23,940 nucleotides of DNA, taken from assembly GCA_964535315.1 (NCBI GenBank), contig CAZHTS010000071.1, positions 1 to 23,940 on the forward strand, in the 5' to 3' direction. Source of the DNA: CAZHTS01 sp964535315. GTDB taxonomy: Bacteria > Chloroflexota > Anaerolineae > Anaerolineales > Anaerolineaceae. Every line of letters begins with the position of its first letter. The first letter of the stretch is position 1. This document shows positions 14,841-21,937 of the stretch, piece by piece. The position numbers were made by a program, and so were the translations under genes. The notes beneath the pieces are model-generated. The model did no database searches. It was not told where the DNA came from and saw nothing but the letters and a program-made list of their open reading frames with translations.

Positions 14841-15130
14841 ACCATCTCCTCGTATCTGAATAGGTGGGGAGGCGGCAGTATCGCCGCCGCTGGTAAAGAA
14901 AAAAGTCCCTGGCATCAGTGGTGCTGGTACAGGGGAAAAGCCGCAAATTTTTTATGTTCCGCTCAAATGACATTGTATCATTCTGGATGATTGTTGGGTT
15001 TGTTTTGATTACAAACGTCGTAATAAATCGTGATTGTTTTTATTGTTATATGTATAATATCAAATGAGTCGCTTTTGGCGTGTTGAGCGGCAACGCCTAT
15101 GGAACTAAAGGTTGATGTGGTGGCTGGGTT
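14841..15130 (-). promoter_or_regulatory. AT-rich leader/promoter region of the aldehyde oxidoreductase operon
   Basis: This 290-base gap between genes holds no reading frame I can support. Its distal half (about 14940-15065) is markedly AT-rich against GC-rich neighbours, so the promoter probably lies there. TACAAT and several TATA-like boxes occur on the minus strand, but none has a convincing -35. ATTAC/GTAAT arms (15008-15024) form a short dyad. Near the gene, GGCGGC (14871-14876) and GCCGCC (14883-14888) could form a second hairpin just before the ribosome-binding site. Confidence 0.4.
14899..14934 (-). terminator. Attenuator-like hairpin with U6 tract in the aldehyde oxidoreductase leader
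   Basis: On the minus strand CCCTG (14934-14930) pairs with CAGGG (14911-14907) around an inner GCACC/GATGC partial stem. A run of six T's follows (14904-14899). The layout suggests a weak intrinsic terminator or attenuator 59 bases before the start codon. The stem is short and has a bulge. Confidence 0.25.
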
Positions 15131-15760
15131 TTACCTGTTGGGAAAATTTTCGCCAATCTCCTTTGCCACTTGCAGCGTCCGGCGGGTCATGAATTCCAGC
15201 CGGCGCCGTATTTCTTGCTCGTTGATCAGACGGTCAAAGAGATAGCCGCTCTCAAATTGGGCGTGGTTGATCACTTCGAAGCCGGCCACTTTGCGTTCCA
15301 TCCCTTTGACTTCGTCGCTCATGAACGAGGGTATCCATGACGACCCGCCGGATTGGTGCGGGGTAGCCAGGATGACGGCGCTGACGACTGATTTTTTCAA
15401 CCGTTCGTGTGGCGCCTGGCGGAAGAACGCCTGTTGGCGCTGCGAGAAGGCCAGCCATAACGCCGGGGGCATGCCGCCGTAGGTGGGCACAAACAGAAAG
15501 AGGATTTCGCTGTTCCAGGTTTTCTCCCACAGCGGGCGCACATCATCGCTGATAGGGCAGGAATCGTCGCCGACCGGGTGCGGGTTGCAGTGTTGCAGGC
15601 ATTCGTAGGCGCACCGCTGGCAGGGGGTGATGCGGTAATCGTAAAAATTGACCAGTTCGGTTTCAATCGCGTCAGCAGCCAGGTGATCCAGGGTAAAGCG
15701 GGCAAAGTCGTAGCAGTTGCCCCGTTCCCGGGCGCTGACGACAAGGGCGATGGCTTTCAT
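15131..15760 (-). CDS. Iron-sulfur flavoprotein-like NADPH-dependent FMN reductase family protein
   Basis: The 209-residue protein has a flavodoxin-like fold: an N-terminal strand and phosphate loop SARERGN (9-15), then LFLFVPTYGGMPPALWLAF (88-106), where PTYGG is the FMN isoalloxazine loop. Between them is a cysteine cluster, Cys47-x2-Cys50-x3-Cys54-x3-Cys58, with Cys68 nearby. Methanogen iron-sulfur flavoproteins (Isf) carry a compact CX2CX2CX4-7C motif at this place, so this may bind a [4Fe-4S] cluster in a slightly different spacing. It would then move electrons between FMN, Fe-S and a partner. AGGAG lies seven bases before the ATG (15760), which starts four bases after the HXXEE gene. 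Its proximity to the aldehyde oxidoreductase module is suggestive only. Confidence 0.78.
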   Translation of the reverse strand: MKAIALVVSARERGNCYDFARFTLDHLAADAIETELVNFYDYRITPCQRCAYECLQHCNPHPVGDDSCPISDDVRPLWEKTWNSEILFLFVPTYGGMPPALWLAFSQRQQAFFRQAPHERLKKSVVSAVILATPHQSGGSSWIPSFMSDEVKGMERKVAGFEVINHAQFESGYLFDRLINEQEIRRRLEFMTRRTLQVAKEIGENFPNR

Positions 15761-15764
15761 GTTT

Positions 15765-16343
15765 TTACTCCTGATTGGACGAGGGATGGGAGATCGATAG
15801 CGGCGCGGCCATCTTCTTATACAGGTATTCCCCGATTGCGTGCATGGCCAGGATGAACGGCGCTGCCAGCGCCCCGCCGAGCAGAAAATAGCCCAACAGC
15901 CCGGCGATACCGACGATGCCGGCGGCGATCAATCTCGAGTACAGGATCAGCCCGTAAGGAATGACGATCAAAACCGAGGTGACGACGGCGGGGATATAGC
16001 GGCGGAAAGCGACGGCCTGCGCCACGTGGGCGAAGCCATGCACGAAGAACAACCCGCTGGCTGCCAGAAAGAAGCCGTATTGCCCATATTCGGCGGCCAG
16101 AAACGAAGACAGGGCGGTCAAACCGAAAATCAAACTGATGGGCAAGGCGAATTCGGCCGCCGATTTATCCAGCACGGCGCACATCCGTTTTGCCAGTGGG
16201 GTGGGCAACTTGTTTCGAAGGATACCTTTGAGTTCGCCGGCGTTTTTTTGTAACCAGGCTTCGCTCAAAATGATCTCCTCGAAATCGTGCAGCATAAATG
16301 CGACCGGAAACAACCAGATTAAGGTGCGTGTGTCAATCGACAT
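15765..16343 (-). CDS. HXXEE-domain integral membrane protein
   Basis: The 192-residue protein has about five to six hydrophobic segments. The family-defining motif HDFEE (His19, Glu22, Glu23) lies in the first helix, and a second conserved His region is FFVHGFAHVAQA (about 99-110). These are the marks of the HXXEE family (PF13787), whose role is unknown, although the His and Glu residues suggest metal binding in the membrane. The ATG at 16343 has a strong AGGAGG upstream. It overlaps nothing; four bases separate it from the flavoprotein gene, which points to co-transcription. Confidence 0.85.
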   Translation of the reverse strand: MSIDTRTLIWLFPVAFMLHDFEEIILSEAWLQKNAGELKGILRNKLPTPLAKRMCAVLDKSAAEFALPISLIFGLTALSSFLAAEYGQYGFFLAASGLFFVHGFAHVAQAVAFRRYIPAVVTSVLIVIPYGLILYSRLIAAGIVGIAGLLGYFLLGGALAAPFILAMHAIGEYLYKKMAAPLSISHPSSNQE

Positions 16344-16418
16344 CGGTTTCCTCCTGAAGATCTATTCATTGGGATGCGCTCCGCGCGTTACCCGTTAAGG
16401 GCGCCCGGTGGCAGACCG

Positions 16419-16841
16419 TCACCCGATTCTCTTTGCAATGGGGTGATCTTCGTTAAACTGAAGCAGATCCCAAAGGTTCCCGTACAGGTCTTCAAAGACC
16501 GCCACCAGACCATAATCGGCCTGTTTGGGCTCCCTGACGAAGCGAATCCCTTTGGCACGCATGGCGTGATAGTCTCGCCAGAAATCGTCCGTGTTGAGGA
16601 ACAAGAAGACTCTTCCGCCGGCCTGGTTGCCGATAAAGGGTTCCTGTTCCGGTTTGGAAGCCCGGGCGAGCAGCAGGGTGGTGCCCAGCGAACCCGGCGG
16701 TGAAACGACCACCCAGCGTTTGTCCTGTTCCGGCTGGTAGGTGTCTTCGATGAGGACGAAGTTTAGTTTGTTCAGATAGAAGTCGAGCGCTTCGTCGTAA
16801 TCTCGGACGACGATGGCGATGTGGACGATGGATTGTTTCAT
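16419..16841 (-). CDS. VOC (glyoxalase/bleomycin-resistance) superfamily protein
   Basis: The 140-residue protein has the two beta-alpha-beta-beta-beta modules of the vicinal oxygen chelate fold. The first opens with VHIAIVVRDYDEALDFY (His7 a likely metal ligand) and the second with RVFLFLNTDDFWRDYHAM, ending in AVFEDLYGNLWDLLQ, which carries the late Glu. Members include glyoxalase I, dioxygenases and antibiotic-binding proteins; the substrate is not evident. AAGGGA lies six bases before the ATG (16841). It is 75 bases upstream of the HXXEE gene on the same strand and divergent from the AbrB operon. Confidence 0.88.
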   Translation of the reverse strand: MKQSIVHIAIVVRDYDEALDFYLNKLNFVLIEDTYQPEQDKRWVVVSPPGSLGTTLLLARASKPEQEPFIGNQAGGRVFLFLNTDDFWRDYHAMRAKGIRFVREPKQADYGLVAVFEDLYGNLWDLLQFNEDHPIAKRIG

Positions 16842-16913
16842 GGGGTATCCCTTTTGTGTTGGTGGGTGGTATTCATAATTTTACCTTGCTTCTTTGTTCC
16901 GCCGGCGCATCGC

Positions 16914-16942
16914 TTGACAGGAATCTCGGGGCGGTGTAAGAT
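16914..16942 (+). promoter_or_regulatory. Near-consensus sigma70 promoter of the AbrB / RPH-like operon
   Basis: TTGACA (16914-16919), a 17-base spacer and TAAGAT (16937-16942). The -10 and the predicted start near 16949 lie inside the 36-bp palindrome. The AbrB start codon is 40 bases downstream of the -10. Confidence 0.85.
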
Positions 16943-16970
16943 AAATCTTGTATACAAGATTTATCTTACA
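16935..16970. promoter_or_regulatory. Perfect 36-bp palindromic operator over the -10 and start site
   Basis: TGTAAGATAAATCTTGTA (16935-16952) is followed immediately by its exact reverse complement (16953-16970), with no spacer. Its centre, CTTGTATACAAG, is flanked on each side by an AAGATAAATCTT-type partial dyad, so it may bind two dimers or a tetramer. The position over the -10 suggests repression. The adjacent AbrB protein is the obvious candidate; a GntR-type regulator elsewhere is the alternative. Confidence 0.85.
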
Positions 16971-16981
16971 AGGAGTCGAGC

Positions 16982-17227
16982 ATGGTGAACCCCCCCGAAG
17001 GAAAACGGTTTTATGGTGCGATCACCGTCAGCGAGCGAGGCCAGATCGTCATCCCGGCCGAAGCCCGGCGCGATTTTAATATCCAGGTCGGTGATAAGCT
17101 GCTGGTTCTGGGCGACCTCGAACAGGGGCTGGCGCTGATCCAGGCTTCGCTGCTGCTCGAAAAAAAACCAGGGCTGCTGGCGATACTCGAAGGGTTCGTC
17201 GTTTCGAAAAGCGAGACAAATGAATAA
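16982..17227 (+). CDS. AbrB/MazE/SpoVT-family DNA-binding protein
   Basis: The 81-residue protein carries a swapped-hairpin AbrB domain at residues 10-50: ITVSERGQIVIPAEARRDFNIQVGDKLLVLGD, the typical GQIVIPxExR signature. The C-terminal 30 residues (LLLEKKPGLLAILEGF) are probably a short helical oligomerisation tail. AAGGAG lies about eight bases before the ATG. It is the first gene after the 36-bp palindrome and its last eight bases overlap the RPH-like gene, so it is best read as an autoregulator of that two-gene operon. An antitoxin role is less likely because the downstream gene is not a toxin-like small protein. Confidence 0.9.
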   Translation: MVNPPEGKRFYGAITVSERGQIVIPAEARRDFNIQVGDKLLVLGDLEQGLALIQASLLLEKKPGLLAILEGFVVSKSETNE

Positions 17228-19817
17228 CAAGACCAGAAAATTAATTGTTGCGTTGTGTGGGGCGGCCGGCGCCAATCTTGCCGCTATCGCTACGCTATTG
17301 TTTAGCGGGATTCAAAACGTGGCCGGCCTGGCGCTGGCGGCCACGCTGGCGGGAACGGCAGGGAACATCACCTTTACCTGGCTGGGCAGGCAGTTGCTCC
17401 GCCTGGAGAAGTGGTTGCGGCGTGCTCGCCCCGGCGAGGTGGTGTTTGCCTTTGGCAGATTGCCGCTCGAAGAGTTCGTCTCTGCCCAGGCGGGCGGCAA
17501 AGGCCGGGCGCTGGCCAGGCTGTACCAGGAGGGCCACCCCGTGCCGGATGGCTGTGTCCTGCTCCCGGCGGCGTTTGACGGGGACGAACTGCGCAGCGAG
17601 GCCTGGGAACAGATCAAACAACAGTTGTCCCGCTTGCGCGCCGGAAAGCCGGCCGCTTTTGCCGTGCGTTCCTCGGCGCTGCAAGAGGATTCGGCCCAGG
17701 CGTCTTTTGCCGGCGAGTTCGAGAGTGTGCTGGATGTCCGTACAGACGAGGAAATCCGCATGGCGCTGCGGGCGGTGCGGCAATCCCGGCACAGCGCCCG
17801 GGTGCAAAGTTACAGCCAGGCGCAGGGGCTAAGTGAGGGCGAGCACCCCATTGCCGTCGTCATCCAGAAGTTTGTGCGCCCCGATTTTGCCGGCGTGTTG
17901 TTTACCGCCGATCCGCTGACGGGCAACCTGGGGCAGATGAGCGGTAATTTTGTGACGGGCACAGGCGAAAAGCTGGTCTCCGGACAGGTGTCGGCGCAGA
18001 CGTTCACCTTTGATCGTCCCGGCGGGGCATATCACGGCCCGGTTGAGATCGCGGCGTTGGCGAAATCGCTGCACCGCGAGGCGCACGTCATCGAGAACGA
18101 ACTGGGCGGCCCACAGGATATCGAATGGGCGGCGGCGAACGGGAAAGTGTTCATCCTCCAGGCGCGCCCCATCACCACGTTAAACGGTTACGATCCCGTC
18201 TCGGCGGTGTGGAATGAGACTCTCCGCGGCAACTTCCTGTGGTCGGCCACCAACCTGATGGAGGCCAGCCCGGAAGTGCTGACGCCCTTCACCGCCTCGC
18301 TGCGCGCCTACCTGGATCAGCACGGCGGGCCGACGCTGCGCGTCAAAAATTATTCGCTCAACGGCATCATTGCCGGACGGTTTTATGCCAACATCAGCGT
18401 GCAGGTCTCGGCTTTTGCCCGGCTGTTCAAGGGGGATGCGCGCCGGGCCTACCGCGAACTTTCGGGCTGGTGGGGCGAGATTCCGGAGGAGATGGAAATC
18501 CCGCTGCTGCCGTTGAGCGCTCCGGACTGGTGGCAGGTGGTGCTGCCCGGTCTGTGGCGTTCCAACCGGCAGTTCGGCTGGTATCGCCGGCGGGCGGCAG
18601 AATTTGTGGCGCGCAACCGTTCACGCTGCGCCCAACTGCGCCAACAGGTTCGCCAGGCAGCGACGAAAGCAGACCTGGCGGTTCTGTGGAACGAAGCGAT
18701 TTACCCGCTGTATCGCGATTCGCTCTATTTCATCGTGGCGGCTTCTTCGGATGCCCAGGTGCGTCTGGATCGTGAATTACGCCGGCTGGTCAGTGCGGAC
18801 GACGCCAACGCCCTGCTTTCCAACCTGAGTGGAGCCTCGGCGCGCCTGGAAAGCCTGGGGCCGGCGGCGGGGTTGGGGCCCGTGCTGCGCGGCGAGATGA
18901 GCCGCGACGACTATCTGGACGCCTACGGCCATCGCGGCGCCAACGAATGTGAGTGCGCCTGGCCGCGCCCGGCTGAAGACCCGCACTGGCTGGATCGCCA
19001 ACTGGTGGAATGGCGCAAGGCGCCGGTTGATGTGGAGGCGCTGCTTGCCCGCCAACGTACCGCTTACGAAGCGGCCTGGGAACGCTTTTGCCGCCAGCAT
19101 CCGCACCGGGCGCGCGGCATGCAGAAACGCATCCAACAGGCGGCCCGTGCGGCGCAGCAGCGCGAACAGGTGCGCTCGGAGGCGACGCGGGTGATCACGG
19201 TGGTGCGCGCCTTTGCCCTGCGCGCCGGGGAACTGCTCGGCATCGGTGAGGATGTCTTCTTCTTGACGATCGACGAGACTCTGGCGGCGCTGGCGAACGC
19301 GGCGGGAATCGCTGTGTTGCGCTATCTCCCAGGGCGCAAGGAGACCTATCAGCGGTATCGCGCCCTGCCCCCTTACCCGGCGTTGATCTGTGGGCGGTTC
19401 GACCCGTTTGCCTGGGCGGCGGATGCCAACCGGCGTTCGGATGTCTACGATGCCCGTCTTCAAACGCAGTCGCCGGTCGCGGCGGAAAAAGATGCCAACC
19501 ACACCGTGCGCGGCTTTGCCGGGGCGCTGGGCGTCGTCGAAGGAACCGTGCGCCGCCTGGATTCGCTCGCCGACAGCACGGATTTTCAGGCGGGGGAGGT
19601 GCTGGTAACCACCCTGACCAATATCGGCTGGACGCCGCTTTTCCCGCGCGCCGCGGCCATCGTCACCGACCTGGGCGCGCCGCTCAGCCACGCCGCCATC
19701 GTTGCCCGCGAGTTGGGCATTCCGGCGGTGGTGGGCTGTGGTGACGCCACCATGCGCTTGAAGACCGGCGACCGGGTGCGCGTGGATGGTGGGAATGGGG
19801 TGGTGTATATTTTGTGA
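17220..19817 (+). CDS. Membrane-anchored PEP-synthase / rifampicin-phosphotransferase-like protein
   Basis: The 865 residues match the length and order of rifampicin phosphotransferase: ATP-grasp domain, middle domain, phospho-His domain. Residues 8-55 add one or two hydrophobic segments followed by basic residues, which ordinary RPH lacks, so the enzyme is probably held at the membrane. ATP-grasp marks are GGKGRALARL (Lys94), FAVRSSALQEDS (Arg150), GVLFTADPLTG and DIEW...FILQARPIT (Glu302, Gln314, Arg316). The middle part (about 325-740) starts LWSATNLMEASPEVLTPF, akin to the NPEEVLPGPVTP segment of PEP-utilising phosphotransferases. The C-terminal domain carries the swivelling His824 in APLSHAAIVARELGIPAVVG. 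The chemistry should be ATP-driven phosphorylation through phospho-His of an unknown acceptor (drug, pyruvate or lipid). It overlaps abrB by eight bases and lacks its own clear Shine-Dalgarno sequence, so it is translationally coupled. Confidence 0.85.
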   Translation: MNNKTRKLIVALCGAAGANLAAIATLLFSGIQNVAGLALAATLAGTAGNITFTWLGRQLLRLEKWLRRARPGEVVFAFGRLPLEEFVSAQAGGKGRALARLYQEGHPVPDGCVLLPAAFDGDELRSEAWEQIKQQLSRLRAGKPAAFAVRSSALQEDSAQASFAGEFESVLDVRTDEEIRMALRAVRQSRHSARVQSYSQAQGLSEGEHPIAVVIQKFVRPDFAGVLFTADPLTGNLGQMSGNFVTGTGEKLVSGQVSAQTFTFDRPGGAYHGPVEIAALAKSLHREAHVIENELGGPQDIEWAAANGKVFILQARPITTLNGYDPVSAVWNETLRGNFLWSATNLMEASPEVLTPFTASLRAYLDQHGGPTLRVKNYSLNGIIAGRFYANISVQVSAFARLFKGDARRAYRELSGWWGEIPEEMEIPLLPLSAPDWWQVVLPGLWRSNRQFGWYRRRAAEFVARNRSRCAQLRQQVRQAATKADLAVLWNEAIYPLYRDSLYFIVAASSDAQVRLDRELRRLVSADDANALLSNLSGASARLESLGPAAGLGPVLRGEMSRDDYLDAYGHRGANECECAWPRPAEDPHWLDRQLVEWRKAPVDVEALLARQRTAYEAAWERFCRQHPHRARGMQKRIQQAARAAQQREQVRSEATRVITVVRAFALRAGELLGIGEDVFFLTIDETLAALANAAGIAVLRYLPGRKETYQRYRALPPYPALICGRFDPFAWAADANRRSDVYDARLQTQSPVAAEKDANHTVRGFAGALGVVEGTVRRLDSLADSTDFQAGEVLVTTLTNIGWTPLFPRAAAIVTDLGAPLSHAAIVARELGIPAVVGCGDATMRLKTGDRVRVDGGNGVVYIL

Positions 19818-19925
19818 GGGGGAGGGGAGGGGGGCGCGGAGGGCGCGGAGAGAGGGGAGGGGCGCACGCGGAGGCGCGGAGGGCGCGGAGGGGGGAGGGG
19901 GGCACACGGAGGACGCAGATAGAGA
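19818..19925 (+). repeat. Purine-rich, G-rich imperfect tandem repeat
   Basis: Starting at the base after the RPH-like stop codon, about 108 bases consist of GGGAGG and GCGCGGAGG-like units. The 17-mer GCGCGGAGGGCGCGGAG occurs at 19834-19850 and again at 19874-19890, so there is a roughly 40-bp higher-order unit. Several runs of four to six G's close together could form a G-quadruplex on this strand. The reading frames through it are low-complexity artefacts. The remaining 56 bases to the next gene show nothing. Confidence 0.85.
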
Positions 19926-19981
19926 GCGAACAGGGATGGAGCCATCTCGGTTCGCCAAATTTGTGCCGTCATGTGAAAATT

Positions 19982-21697
19982 CTAATCGCGTTCCGAGTTT
20001 ATTCCGAGTTTATTCCGAGTTTTTTCTGACTTCGTGGATTGGTAAGCAGCAGTGCGTCCCATTCCAATACGCTGTAATTCCTCGTTCCTTACGAGTTTCT
20101 TTAGCAAATAAGCGGCTTGATTCCCGTTAACTCGGCATAAATTCATCACGTCTTGCCGAGTGATTTGCCCATGTGCTTTTACATATTGCAGGATCATTTG
20201 CTCCATTTGCTCCGCTTCAAACCCCTTGGCATGTACATAAGAAACAGGCTGGCCTAATTCCCGATAGACACTCGCACTAAGGATGTAAGATCGTCCTTTA
20301 CCGCCGCCACGGGCTTCCACCAGGCCAGATTCTACCAGGTTTTCTATTATAGCCCGAGCTTGGGCTTCTCCTCGTTGAAGCAATTTCGTTATCGTATGGG
20401 GTCCTACATAGCGTTCACGCCACAGATGTGCCAGGATCAACAATTCGCTTACGCTAAAAGTTCGTTGTCTGTGATTTTCTTCAGTAACCAGAAGCTCAAC
20501 AAACTTCAAGTCGGCTGGCCCTCCAGGCAAGATGACGTTTACACTGGCAACGGTGCTCGTCGAATAATCGGGTGGAACCCGGCCATTCCTGAGTTGTCCG
20601 GCATAAATAATTCCTACCCCGCGTCCAACCCGCTCAACCAACCCAATTCGTTTGAATGCGTCAGCCAACCTGGGATTACGCGGACGAGGCTCCGATACAA
20701 GCAGGTTATCTGGGGTCACGCCCTGCACAAAACCGCCTGGGTTACTGATGCGAATTCGATCATTGTGTATTTGAATATGTACAGCGCCTAATTGGGTGTA
20801 ATCGCGATGAATCAGAGCATTATTGACGGCTTCGCGAAATCCACGACGGTCATAGGTTGGTATTCCGATCCGGAACATTCCTAAATTGAGTTCGCGCTCC
20901 TCATTACGTATCTGAAAAGCCTCCAATATCCATTCCAGGGCGCGTAGTAGTGGCCAGTGGTGAAAATCGTTGACGCGTACCTCGTCGTTTTGCAGCACTT
21001 GAAAGGCCACTTCATGCGCTGGAATATGTTCGCGTAGGGCGGTTTCCTTGCCAACCAATAGTAAACCAGCTAACGTCGGCATAATAGCTTTTTGCTCGGT
21101 TTTGACAAGCCCCAGTGCTTTTGCCATATCCAGATCCGATAAATCCAGGAGCGCTGTATCGCCGTGATTTTCATCCACCATTCGTTTTAAGCGAGTGAAT
21201 TCTAACGGATCTAAATCAGTCCAGGCTGCCCCCATAATTGGCATTGCCGACGGGTCAAGGTTCCCCCGCTCAGCTTGCCAGTTGATTAATTCGTGTGGAT
21301 ACAATGGACGACAACCTGGTTTTCCATGCGGATCCATGAAACGTACAGCTAATTTGCCATCACTGGTAGCCACTACTTGCCGGGTGGATGGAATCCGAAT
21401 AACAGCTACTTTTTTTTCTGAAAGTTCAAGAAACTCAACTTCAACCGAAAGAGGTGGAACCGTCCGGCCAGCAATAAATCCCGCTAAGGCACCAGGGGCC
21501 GATTGATGTTTTTTATGTAGGCCAGTGATTTCGCCATTATCTTCTACTCCAATCAATAAATAGCCCCCATGCTGGTTGGCAAGACAGATGATGGTTTCTA
21601 GCATTTCATCATCTGGAAGTGGCCCTCGATCACTTTTAAACTCCAATGTTAAGGATTCGCCTTCTTCGACGAGCTTTATTAATTCGTCTTTAGTCAT
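19982..21697 (-). CDS. Schlafen AlbA_2 / HATPase_c_4 ATP-binding protein
   Basis: The 571-residue protein begins with an AlbA_2 (Schlafen-type, formerly AAA_4) domain: SLTLEFKSDRG then ETIICLANQHGGYLLIGVEDNGEITGL (about 14-60). In the middle is a GHKL-type ATP-binding domain with the N-box EAVNNALIHRDY and NPGGF. Two winged-helix segments follow near the C-terminus (SVSELLILAHLWRERYV... and GQITRQDVMNLCRVNGNQAAYLLKKL). Such proteins are usually called ATP-binding or putative transcriptional regulators; some sit in defence islands. The last codons run through three copies of an 11-base repeat. The ATG at 21697 has a distant AGGA. Its GC content is visibly lower than most of its neighbours, consistent with horizontal gain. 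Confidence 0.88.
   Translation of the reverse strand: MTKDELIKLVEEGESLTLEFKSDRGPLPDDEMLETIICLANQHGGYLLIGVEDNGEITGLHKKHQSAPGALAGFIAGRTVPPLSVEVEFLELSEKKVAVIRIPSTRQVVATSDGKLAVRFMDPHGKPGCRPLYPHELINWQAERGNLDPSAMPIMGAAWTDLDPLEFTRLKRMVDENHGDTALLDLSDLDMAKALGLVKTEQKAIMPTLAGLLLVGKETALREHIPAHEVAFQVLQNDEVRVNDFHHWPLLRALEWILEAFQIRNEERELNLGMFRIGIPTYDRRGFREAVNNALIHRDYTQLGAVHIQIHNDRIRISNPGGFVQGVTPDNLLVSEPRPRNPRLADAFKRIGLVERVGRGVGIIYAGQLRNGRVPPDYSTSTVASVNVILPGGPADLKFVELLVTEENHRQRTFSVSELLILAHLWRERYVGPHTITKLLQRGEAQARAIIENLVESGLVEARGGGKGRSYILSASVYRELGQPVSYVHAKGFEAEQMEQMILQYVKAHGQITRQDVMNLCRVNGNQAAYLLKKLVRNEELQRIGMGRTAAYQSTKSEKTRNKLGINSERD
19991..20023 (-). repeat. Three tandem 11-bp repeats at the 3' end of the AlbA_2 gene
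   Basis: TTCCGAGTTTA, TTCCGAGTTTA and TTCCGAGTTTT (plus strand) at 19991-20001, 20002-20012 and 20013-20023. Because 11 is not a multiple of three, each copy is read in a different frame, and gain or loss of one would change the C-terminal residues and stop codon. Confidence 0.9.
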
Positions 21698-21828
21698 ATC
21701 TTTGGCTCTTCCTTTTCAAAAACGACCAGGTCTCCCGTCTGACGATCGAAATTTTTGCTTTGGTTTAAATTACCGGCATGTCATGATTACTCATCCGTCT
21801 ATTGGCACCTGACGCTACCATATCTTTA

Positions 21829-21857
21829 ATCATAGACAGTGTTAAAATTTTTGTCAA
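21829..21857 (-). promoter_or_regulatory. Near-consensus sigma70 promoter of the AlbA_2 gene
   Basis: On the minus strand TTGACA (21857-21852), a 17-base spacer and TATGAT (21834-21829). The expected start is near 21822, leaving a 5' UTR of about 125 bases before the ATG at 21697. No other gene or clear terminator is seen between 21698 and 21937. Confidence 0.8.
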
Positions 21858-21937
21858 CGAAAACCGCTCAGTGACAAGGGCGTGCGCGCCTAACCGCATC
21901 CGGAAAACCTCCCGAGTGAAGGGGGAGCAGATAAAAA

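Noticed and set aside
16982..19817. A toxin-antitoxin pair reading of the AbrB gene and its downstream partner.
   Set aside because: The downstream gene is an 865-residue ATP-grasp/phospho-His enzyme, not a toxin.
19786..20130. Short open frames through the G-rich repeat.
   Set aside because: Glycine/arginine-rich translations of a tandem repeat, with no ribosome-binding site.
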